From Saccharomycopsis phalli (taxonomy: Eukaryota > Ascomycota > Saccharomycetes > Ascoideales > Saccharomycopsidaceae), in assembly GCA_020342235.1 (NCBI GenBank), contig CP073212.1:2232001-2296000 (forward strand): 64,000 bases of DNA. Reading direction: 5' to 3'. The position numbers and the translations under genes were made by a program. Positions 55,671 through 64,000 of this stretch are shown piece by piece. Positions within the stretch are counted from its first letter, which is position 1. Every line of letters starts with the position of its first letter. The notes under the pieces were generated by a model. That model saw only the letters and a list, made by a program, of their open reading frames with translations. It did no database searches and had not been told where the DNA came from.

Positions 55671-56181
55671 ATGGGTTTAGTTTTTTTTATTGGGCAGCTT
55701 AATCACATTCGTTTCAATCTTCTTCTGATTATATTTTGATATTCTATTGTTTTTTTAATTTTTCTAATTTAATTTTGATTTTCTTGTTTTAGACAATACA
55801 GTTCGTCTGTTGTGGAGATATCAACAAAGGTCGATATTTTTTATAGTTTAATAATTTGATATCTATAATTTCAATTGTAATTTTAAATTTTTATTGATGT
55901 GCACCAAGAATCATATTATATATTTCTTTATAAATTTGTCACTTTGATCCATGCATCCCTGTATTCCTTCCTCGTGTAGTGATTATATTTATATATTCAA
56001 TAATTAATATAACTATATCCATTGATTGTAAAATAAAATAGTCACGTAATCCCTAGAATATTGTAAATGGTACTTGGTCCATGAAAGTTACTTAGGCAAA
56101 CTGGGTGAGTTTCCAGTACCAATTCGGTTGTTTCACCCCCTAAAACCAAATCCGGCACACCGTCTTAAACTAATTTTTGTG
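55671..56181. other. intergenic between P5 and endonuclease V
   Basis: Very AT-rich, with T-runs after the P5 stop. A five-codon upstream open frame (56067-56084, ATG to TGA) precedes the endonuclease V start and could be a uORF. Confidence 0.4.
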
Positions 56182-57252
56182 ATGAACCAAGTACTAAAAC
56201 AACAGCTTCTAGCTCAAGAAAAAGAGTTAGAGAGGACATTTAAATATGAAGATTGCATTGAATTTAAGATTCCTTCATTAGAGCACAAAAGGAAAATTAT
56301 AAATTGCAATGACTTAAAAATAATAGTATCAGATAACCCATTAATAAATGGACCTAAAATTCTTGACAGGTCCTCAATTACTGGGCTAAAGTATATAGGT
56401 GCCATGGATATCAGCTATGGAAGTACCACAGGAAACTCAGCTAATCCTAATTTTGCTGTTGCCTGCTTTGTGATATTTGACTACATTACTGAGGAGCTAA
56501 AGTACTTGGATCTTCGCAAGGTTGCCTTGGAAGTTGGTTATCAGCCGGGGTTCTTTGCGCTCAAGGAAGGTAAAAAATATATTGAAATGTACCGCGAGTT
56601 TTTAAATAGTGCCCGAGCTGGAAATTATATTCACTATACTCCTCAATTACTAGTAGTTGATGGTAATGGTACTTTGCATCCTAGAGGTTTTGGTTTGGCC
56701 TGTCACATTGGAACCATTCTACGCATTCCGACAATCGGAATTGCAAAAAACTATTTGACATTGCCATTTGATGGATTACTTGGTATGCTGTCTAAAGAGT
56801 TAAAACAGATCTATCCAATAGCATTAAACAATTCTACTTCGCATACATTCATCAAGGAGAAGCCTCATCAAATAATGGGAGGTAACTGGATATTATTGAA
56901 TGGAAAAAAGAACATGAAGGAGTTTAATTACGGGGCAATATTGAACCCGATTAAGCTTTTTACACCTGATAACCAGTCTATAAATCCAATATTCATATCT
57001 AATGGATGGGGATTGTCTCTTGATACTGCTGTGTTTTTAACTTTGACGCTTTCTTCGTTATTTACACCAGGTAAAAAACTGACTTCCTTTCGAATTCCCC
57101 AACCGATTCGATTTGCTGATCACCTTAGTAGAGAGGCAGTCAGGAATTTACATCGAGATTGTAATTCCGCTATTAATATATATGACGTTTTGTACAAGGG
57201 AACTAAAGGGAACTTTAAAACACCTCATAATCTAAATCGAGGATCAGTTTAA
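56182..57252 (+). CDS. ENDOV: endonuclease V
   Basis: A 356-residue enzyme. The family core is complete: GAMDISYG with catalytic Asp76, FFALKEG with Glu129, LLVVDGNGTLHPRGFGLACH with Asp160, TIGIAKNYL after it, and RIPQPIRFADHLSREAVR with Asp313 and His314. Endonuclease V uses Mg2+ to cut next to deaminated purines. Bacterial enzymes act on inosine in DNA, while eukaryotic ones prefer inosine-containing RNA. The start at 56182 is the first ATG in frame and fits the N-terminal length of homologues. About 35 further codons upstream are open but begin without ATG. Compared with human ENDOV there is an extra segment near residues 228-260. S. cerevisiae has no copy. No introns were seen, and the neighbours suggest no pathway. 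Confidence 0.9.
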   Translation: MNQVLKQQLLAQEKELERTFKYEDCIEFKIPSLEHKRKIINCNDLKIIVSDNPLINGPKILDRSSITGLKYIGAMDISYGSTTGNSANPNFAVACFVIFDYITEELKYLDLRKVALEVGYQPGFFALKEGKKYIEMYREFLNSARAGNYIHYTPQLLVVDGNGTLHPRGFGLACHIGTILRIPTIGIAKNYLTLPFDGLLGMLSKELKQIYPIALNNSTSHTFIKEKPHQIMGGNWILLNGKKNMKEFNYGAILNPIKLFTPDNQSINPIFISNGWGLSLDTAVFLTLTLSSLFTPGKKLTSFRIPQPIRFADHLSREAVRNLHRDCNSAINIYDVLYKGTKGNFKTPHNLNRGSV

Positions 57253-58412
57253 CCATGAATAGTGCTTCAATAAGAAATAGCTCTTTTCAAACAATTTGAA
57301 GGGATGAAACTGGAAATTGGTGATGATTGCTAATGAATAAATATTGGCTTTATATAACGTCTCATTGGTATTAACTCTGTGTAATCATGGTATTAGTAGT
57401 TCTGTCTAAACATTGACTCTAAAAAAAATTAGCAAATTATTAATTATTTAAAATTCTAGGCTTTTAAGTCTCATAGAATCATACCCAAATAATCTAGGTA
57501 TTTGTTTGCTAAGATTTACCTAGCCCTTAGAATTCAAGGTATTCGTACGTATTCTGAAAGTATTATCTTAATATGGAACTTGCAATAATAATTAAAATAT
57601 TTCATTACTATATTATTTTGTTAATTAATTGATCAGTGCACTCTGTATGAGTGCTTTGTCACATAGTATGATGCTAAAAGTGTATTAGATAACATTCTAT
57701 ATGGGGTGTCATGTAACCATGTGAAGTATCTGAGATACCATCTGAGACATGTGCTAATCGAAAAGATCAGAGGGTTGTATGACTAGATAAAATATGGGAT
57801 AACGTGACGCTGTCAGAAGAAATGTACGAGCAGTGTATTGAGAATTAGTATGTTTGCTACTAAAATGGATTATGCAATTAGAATAAATTCTGTTATACAC
57901 ATCACACTAAGCAGAATGATTATCAGACGCTAAAACATGAAGCGATTGATGCCTCGAGGTACTCTTAGTAATTCGCTCTTCATAAGTTCATAAAGGAGCA
58001 TAATCGTAATTTAGACGATCCCCCTTTACCTGTATCACTTAATGTAGAAGCACATTACGTTTGTGCACGTTATTTTTGTCTACGCCTTGAACTGTATTAG
58101 AGCCAGTTTTCTTTTACCTTCTAAGGATAAATGCAAGTTGATATATTCATGCATGTTTATACCTGATTATACATTAAAAATCAATACTAGCATGACATTA
58201 ATCTTGACGAAAGGGGAAATTACGTGGCATCACATAAAAGGTTTGTAATTGGTTCAGCTCGCCAATTTAGTTTTCAATGAGTCTTGAAATTATCATATAC
58301 ATTTCTACAAAGCGATTTGCAATCTAGGAGACTCTTTTGATGGCAGTTCTAGTGTAATCTAATGGGGAAATTTGATTTATCAAACCTGGGTCAAGAACCT
58401 CAAAAAATTGGT
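57253..58412. other. intergenic, nothing recognised
   Basis: AT-rich spacer. The open frame at 58063-58248 lacks any signature. Confidence 0.35.
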
Positions 58413-58613
58413 TTATAGGCAGCTGAAAATTTTCCAGGCAGTTGGTGAGTTCCCTATTCTATATGTGCTGGTGTTTATTTCGTCAGTTGGATTAACTATT
58501 ATAGTGTAAACTATAAACACTGTATTGTTTGTTTTGTTTCTTTGCGGTTGAATAACCGGATGAGTGGATAATTGGTTGGAACTAGTCTTACCTCCAACAG
58601 CGGGAGACTGCAA
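58413..58613 (-). repeat. diverged inverted repeat, arm 1
   Basis: The minus-strand reading contains HPVIQPQRNKTNNTVFIVYT, paralleled by IHLGIQFQRNIVNNVGFIVY on the plus strand at 59270-59345. The DNA is also alike over about 75 bp, so this is a dispersed repeat of unknown type. Confidence 0.35.
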
Positions 58614-59229
58614 ATTGTTCCCGAATTAACTTCAGTCGCGCGTTATAAACTAATATTGTGTAAGCTCAATTTGTTCGTAACCACAATACTGTCTGTGTAA
58701 ATGTTTGCTAGTTTTAGACGTATAGAGCTTGCCGATTATCAGAAATATTAAAATAGAGCACTACGCGTTGTGAAGTCGTTAACATTATCGGCTACCTTTT
58801 CTTAGGGGCTCAATTTACAGTATTCTTTGAGAATTTTTATTCAAAGTCCTGGTTAGATTTTAGCAGTGAGTTATTTAATTAGTATTTTATGAATAATGGG
58901 TCAAGAATACACTAGCGACTAGTCTACACATTTAGTAAAACTTATAACACTATTTCATCTTTTATGGTTAAGCACAACGTTGCTAACCATTGCATCTCAG
59001 TCATAAGATCCATCCATGATGAATTAGGATCATAGCGACTAACGAGCACTGGAGGATATAAGACCATGATAGTCTATTTATTAACATACTATGATTATTA
59101 TAAGAATAATTTAAGCAGTAAGAGCATGTAGCTCTGAGTATAACAGTGTCAAGCTGTGTCAGAGTTTATATGCAGTCTTGTAATATCGGAACATCAGGTG
59201 ATCACGACAAAGCTGTGCTGATAAATAAA

Positions 59230-59355
59230 GAGAAAGAGCATAGATTAATGAATTGGTATACATTAACTATTTACCCAATTCATCTGGGTATTCAATTCCA
59301 AAGGAACATAGTTAATAATGTAGGTTTCATAGTTTACATTAATAACCATAGTTGA
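59230..59355 (+). repeat. diverged inverted repeat, arm 2
   Basis: Partner of the segment at 58413-58613, in opposite orientation. No ends or target duplications were identified. Confidence 0.35.
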
Positions 59356-59866
59356 TCTGAGTAACTCAATAAACCCTAAAAATCAATGATAGTGCACCGT
59401 CTCTGTTATGTTCTGTAACACACTACTGTACGTTTACCATCTCATTCTATGTGTATTTGCGTTATAAGTCGTTGGTTTGCTTGTTAGATCTTACTGCAGT
59501 CCCAGCACAATCTTTGATACCTCAAATTCTACCTTTCCATTAAGATTTTTAAGGTCTAAAACTACTGTGATTTACGGTGTCGAACTGTCATACCGTTTGA
59601 TGTGTACTTCATATATAATTTAAATTAATTTGGAACCGCTTATTAGACATATCGCTGCTTTAGTAAAACTACTTTCCCAATATTAACGTATTTATTACAA
59701 GTTATTCTTCAGTAAAATTACATTTATTATTACTATAGCTACTTTACACAGTCATTCACAGTTTTCACAGAAAATTATTTTGTCAATATTTCTTTAACTT
59801 TTAATCTTACTTCATTTTATATTACATAAAATTACGTATAAGATCGTAATGTCCATTTATTTCAAC
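59356..59866. other. intergenic, nothing recognised
   Basis: AT-rich spacer before the solo LTR. Confidence 0.35.
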
Positions 59867-59871
59867 AAGTG

Positions 59872-60164
59872 TGTAACGATATAAGGTCAGGTGGACCTTT
59901 CACGTGACAACGTGGTCATGTGAACATGGCACGTGTTAATGATCTGGTAATGGATGAATGGTTAAGGAGACATGATGATCTCACTTGGACGATAAGGTTA
60001 GGTTTACCCTACTTAAGAGAATGATAAATAGAAAAGAGAACAACATGAACGGGACTGGTATTCTGAGCTCATCTTACAACTTATACATTGTAGTCAACAG
60101 GCCTTGGGCTGTTGGATAAGGATTATAAGTGTTATAACGATTAGCCCGGACTAAATTCGTTATA
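59872..60164 (+). repeat. solo LTR related to the Ty3/Gypsy element next door
   Basis: A 293-bp unit, TGTAACGATATAAGG to CGTTATA, flanked by AAGTG at 59867-59871 and 60165-60169. Its ends resemble those of the LTRs at 60171 and 63214 (TGTAACGAGAAAAGG to CTGTTATA), but the interior is diverged. It is an older insertion of a related family. Confidence 0.8.
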
Positions 60165-60170
60165 AAGTGC

Positions 60171-60457
60171 TGTAACGAGAAAAGGTCAAGACTACTCTTC
60201 ACGTGATTGTACCCTGTGATAATGTTGTGATTGTGTTCCTTAGTACTATTGTGATTGTGTTCGGAGTGTCCCACATATTACACAAGTACAAATCCATTCT
60301 TAGGAAAAGTATAAATAGCTGTTTAAGTTGCTAGTAATGGGATATCTTAAGTTCACTTTAGAACTATTTACAACTTATATTTGTAGTTACTCTTATTATC
60401 TTATTGATTAACTCGATATAAGTGTTATAGCAGAAGCGTTGAATAAATTCTGTTATA
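60171..60457 (+). repeat. 5' LTR of the Ty3/Gypsy element
   Basis: 287 bp, TGTAACGAG to CTGTTATA, with a TATAAATAG box near 60311. It appears identical to the 3' LTR. Confidence 0.92.
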
Positions 60458-60459
60458 TT

Positions 60460-60469
60460 TGGTAGCGCC
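60460..60469 (+). promoter_or_regulatory. primer-binding site for initiator tRNA-Met
   Basis: TGGTAGCGCC, two bases after the 5' LTR, is complementary to the 3' end of initiator tRNA-Met, the primer also used by yeast Ty1 and Ty3. Confidence 0.85.
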
Positions 60470-60511
60470 ACAAGGTTATACATTAGAAGAAGAAGACAAC
60501 CAGTCATCATC

Positions 60512-60847
60512 ATGCCACCACGAGCACAGCAGGTCACAAGTGAAGGGACAACCGACGAACCTCGCAAGCCGGATCACTTTCAGAAGATACCAGACCTCAC
60601 TGGACAAGCCACGGGGGAAGAAGCAATGAATTTTAAAACAGCTTGCATGAGAGGAGTACACCACGGATGGGATGATGCGACAAAAATCAATGCCATAGGA
60701 AGTTGCATGAAGGAGACGGCAGCAACATGGTTTAATCAATATTGGACGACTTTATCAACATGTGTTCAGGGAAGATTTACAGACAAATGGGGCCACATTC
60801 CAAAGAGTATCACATTATATCTATATCATTCCTGGAAGCAAACCTAG
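60512..60847 (+). pseudogene. gag-like region of the Ty3/Gypsy element
   Basis: The reading begins MPPRAQQVTSEG and contains FKTACMRGVHHGWDD and MKETAATWFNQYW, the pattern of a Ty3/Gypsy capsid N-terminal region. Part of a broken element. Confidence 0.6.
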
Positions 60848-61132
60848 TTACAAGCGACCATATCGAATGAACCCGGAAGATCGTGTGGAATTAAAGAAAC
60901 AAATTAAAGAACTTATTGAGCACCAGAAGATTTTCCCCACGTCGTCGCCATATGGAGCTCCGGTGTTATTTGTAAAGAAGAATTCAAGGTAGAATCCCCA
61001 GCACAAGCGAGGTCCTTTGCAGGATTAGCCAGTTATTATCGAAGATTTATCAAGAATTTTGCTCAAATTGCGAAGCCGCTTCATGATTACCATAATAACA
61101 AAGTAACGGAGCCAGAAGCACTCAAGGCTGCC

Positions 61133-63202
61133 GTGCTAGCATTAAAGTATAAGTTGACTCATGCACCGGTGTTACAAATTTTCAATCCAGATTTAACGTG
61201 CAGGGTAACAGCAGATGCATCCAAAGAGCATATCGGAGCAGTACTGGAACAATACGATCAGAATGGAAAAACGGTGGGAGTCGTGGCGTATATGTCCAAG
61301 GCTTTACAAGGTGCTCAATTGAATTACGACATCAGAGAGAAAGAATTACTTGCTATTATTGAAGCTTTTAAACAATGGCGCCATTATCTTACTATGCCGT
61401 TTGAAACCTTTTCAGATCACCACTCTCTCACATATCTCAATTCAGCAAAGAATGAAAACAACCAACGTTTATTGAGATGGCAGCATTTCCTAGCAGATTT
61501 TAATTTTGTGATCCGATATAAACCGGGGTATAATAAAGTTGCTGATGCCCTTAGTCGAGACACAGCCGCTAATGCAGTGGCCAATTTAGAAGAACTACAA
61601 AATGATGAAGACGTCCAGCCAAATGAATTAGAGCAAGGACCTGAAGAAGAGCGAATCATTCCTCCAAATTTAAAGAATACGGAAGCAGAACGCTTGCCTA
61701 AGCTTACCAAAGAGGATTACTTGGCAGACAATTATTTCAAAGAAATTTATCAAACTCTCGATGGGGACATAGAATGCCCTAGAGAATTAAGGAGTCTTGT
61801 CAAGAAATTTAAGATCGCATCATTTGAAAATATCAGATTATTAGTATTCAGAACGTCTGCCAATGCGGTAGTCAGATTATGCATTCCACATGGTTCAATT
61901 AGACATAGAATAATGGAGACTGTACACACGTCCCTTGGAGGTCTACACATGGGAATAACCAAAATGGTATATCAAATTCAAGACTTACATCTTTATTGGC
62001 CCAATATGTGGCAAAGTATACGACGTTTTGTGACGCACTGCAGTACATGCGCACGAATAAAAGCATCCAACCAATATACGGCAGGAATATTAAGACCTTT
62101 GGAAGTTCCTCAAGCAAGATGGTCGGATTTGTCCATGGATTTTATAACGGGCATTCCTATGGCAGGAAAAGAGAAATATGATTCTATTATGGTCGTGGTC
62201 GACCGTCTCACAAAGCGGGCGACGTTTATTGCAAATCATAAAAAAGATACCGCTGCGGACATCGCGAAACTTTTCTATCAAAGAGTAGTTTGTGAGCATG
62301 GATTACCGGTGACCATAGTGTCAGATAGAGACAAAATATTTACAAGTGACTTTTGGACAGCACTTACCCAATTGATGGGAATAAAACAACAGTTATCCAC
62401 GGTGGCCCATCCTCAAACAGACGGTCAAACGGAAAGAATGAATAGAGAATTAATAAAACTCATGACAATTCATAATTTGGATAAAGATAATGAATGGGAT
62501 GAAGTTCTTCCTACCATACAGTTTGCATATAATAGTCAGTTCCAAGAAAGCATAAAAACGACACCCTTCTTTGCAGATGTTGGATATCATCCTAGATATT
62601 GGACCGTAATGACTGAGTTGGAAACGTTAGCAATTATGACTAGTATTCCTAAACTAAGTGCCATCCAATTTATAAGACGACAAACTAAGATTATTGCGGA
62701 TATACAAATTCAAATGGCTGAAGCTCAAGCTACACAAAGCATTCAATTTAATAAGAAGCGTACTCATATGACTTATGAGTTAGGAGAACTAGTACTCATT
62801 CACAGAAGAATCTTAAAAGATTATGAAAGGAAGCCAAAGAAATTTGTGCCTATATTTTATGGCCCGTTTCCTATTACTAAAACGTCAGAGTTCAATGTGT
62901 ATCGAGTACGAATTACTCCCCGAAAAACTATTAAAGTTAATATCAAAAATATGAGAAAGTACTATCCTATGGAGTTAGCTGAAATAGGTAGCAAGTTTGA
63001 TAAAGAAAGAAACGATATTATCTCAATTCTAGAAACAGGAGATTCCAGTGTGGTCGTACTTTATAAAAACTACTCGGAACCCGTGACTATACCAAAAGAA
63101 TGGATATACTCCCTATCTCAAGATCATCAACAACGATTAATGAGGGAACTACAAAATGAGGAAGAGAGTTTTCCTGATCTTGGTCGAGACGCCCAAAAAT
63201 AA
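61133..63202 (+). pseudogene. pol region of the Ty3/Gypsy element: RNase H and integrase
   Basis: The RNase H part (CRVTADASKEHIGAVLEQ, YDIREKELLAIIEA, FSDHHSLTYL, ADALSRD) is followed by the integrase zinc-binding H-H-C-C region near 61915-62055, the catalytic core (DLSMDFITGIP, VSDRDKIFTSDFW, AHPQTDGQTERMNREL) and a C-terminal GPF module (FYGPFPITK). No chromodomain was recognised. Part of a broken but young element. Confidence 0.9.
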
Positions 63203-63213
63203 AATGGAGCGTA

Positions 63214-63500
63214 TGTAACGAGAAAAGGTCAAGACTACTCTTCACGTGATTGTACCCTGTGATAATGTTGTGATTGTGTTCCTTAGTACTATTGTGATTG
63301 TGTTCGGAGTGTCCCACATATTACACAAGTACAAATCCATTCTTAGGAAAAGTATAAATAGCTGTTTAAGTTGCTAGTAATGGGATATCTTAAGTTCACT
63401 TTAGAACTATTTACAACTTATATTTGTAGTTACTCTTATTATCTTATTGATTAACTCGATATAAGTGTTATAGCAGAAGCGTTGAATAAATTCTGTTATA
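63214..63500 (+). repeat. 3' LTR of the Ty3/Gypsy element
   Basis: 287 bp, with the same ends as the 5' LTR. A purine-rich stretch (AAAAATAAAATGGAG) lies just upstream, as for a polypurine tract. Confidence 0.92.
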
Positions 63501-63557
63501 AGTGCCAATTTTCATTGTTTGTTATAGCTTGATAACTATAAAAAATTTGCAAGCAGC

Positions 63558-63630
63558 GGTTGTATAGTGTAGAGGTTTAACACGGCGGATTCTGATTCCG
63601 TAGACCCCGGTTCGAACCCGGGTACGACCT
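63558..63630 (+). tRNA. tQ(CUG): tRNA-Gln (anticodon CUG)
   Basis: A 73-nt cloverleaf. The acceptor GGTTGTA pairs with TACGACC (one G-U) and the discriminator is T. The D-arm carries TAGTGTAGAGG and the anticodon loop is TTCTGAT with anticodon CTG. The T-arm is CCCGG-TTCGAAC-CCGGG. 'TATTTTTG' follows as a Pol III terminator. No intron and no CCA are encoded. Two LTR insertions lie 57 bp or more upstream. Confidence 0.96.
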
Positions 63631-64000
63631 TATTTTTGTTTCACATATTAAGTGATGATCACGTGATTGACTAAGTGTGGCTCGATCGAATTGAAATGTC
63701 CACTACCGTTAATTACAATTGTAACTTTGAATGGATCAAGGATTTTATTCGAGTTTCCAATGTACCTAGAATACTCAATATGATATGTGCATACTCCTCA
63801 ATATGTTAGATATATTGCAATATGCATTACGTGGTTTGTTTCCACGCAGATGGCAAATATTTGGAGAAAACTCCTTTGCTACAATTACAGTTGAATCAGA
63901 ATAAATGGATTTATACCATGTCAATTTTTTACCATTGAATAGAAACACTATTTTGGTCATGACGTGCATGCCATCATTCAGAAGATTTAACTTTGTATGT
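63631..64000. other. intergenic, nothing recognised
   Basis: AT-rich end of the window. The minus-strand open frame at 63775-63969 has no recognisable feature. Confidence 0.35.

Larger units (their letters stand above)
60171..63500 (+). mobile_element. Ty3/Gypsy LTR retrotransposon, broken
   Basis: A 3.33-kb element with 287-bp LTRs at both ends and a 5-bp duplication AGTGC (60166-60170 and 63501-63505). Parts recognised are a primer-binding site, a gag-like region, and a pol region with RNase H, integrase and a GPY/F-type C-terminal module. The two LTRs look identical by eye, so the insertion is recent. The internal region is shorter than in a full-length relative and the element is broken, with at least two breaks. 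It overlaps the boundary of the older solo LTR, and both lie just upstream of tRNA-Gln, as expected for elements that target Pol III genes. Confidence 0.9.

Noticed and set aside
56074-56181. N-terminal extension of endonuclease V
   Set aside because: No ATG in frame before 56182, and homologues begin at about this point.

Overview
The window looks like nuclear DNA of an ascomycete yeast. The host genes are intronless and compact, with short AT-rich promoters. There are two tRNA genes (Asn-GUU and Gln-CUG), a TFIID subunit (TAF3), alpha-arrestin-like proteins, a yeast-type monocarboxylate transporter and serine/threonine-rich secreted wall proteins with Kex2 sites. LINEs, a tRNA-derived SINE and endonuclease V argue against a close relative of Saccharomyces cerevisiae and fit an earlier-branching Saccharomycotina lineage. 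The species placement is inference.

Layout. 0-1.4 kb: old LINE-B and LTR debris. 3.2-8.4 kb: two diverged arrestin-like genes flanking a small DUF4259 gene, with several minisatellites. 9.2-10.3 kb: a LINE-A 3' tail and tRNA-Asn. 12.7-14.1 kb: MFS monocarboxylate-type transporter. 15.3-15.9 kb: TAF3 (minus strand), with LTR-like pieces on both sides. 19.3-55.7 kb: five same-strand genes for large secreted repeat proteins, here called P1 to P5. Their spacers are filled with remains of two LINE families, LINE-A and LINE-B. 56.2-57.3 kb: endonuclease V. 59.9-63.5 kb: a solo LTR followed directly by a Ty3/Gypsy element with seemingly identical LTRs, both upstream of tRNA-Gln at 63.56 kb.

The central feature is the P1-P5 cluster. 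P1-P4 share a signal peptide, an early Lys-Arg site, an Ala/Ser-rich domain of about 270 residues, a double Lys-Arg site three residues apart, a Val/Thr-rich beta-prone segment and a C-terminal tail. The low-complexity middle differs completely between them ([13 protein letters not shown] plus [25 protein letters not shown] in the reduced P5). P2, P3 and P4 also share about 1.2 kb of upstream DNA, so promoters were duplicated with the genes. P3 and P4 carry a nearly identical internal tract that suggests gene conversion.

The best-supported unusual mobile-element observation is in LINE-A. Its reverse transcriptase is split at 43.07 kb by a 488-bp tRNA-headed SINE with a 10-bp target-site duplication, and the 3' part of that SINE resembles the 3' end of LINE-A itself. 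All LINE-A tails in the window keep a 3' stem-loop, with compensatory changes in the stem. This looks like a LINE and SINE partnership using a shared 3' recognition hairpin.
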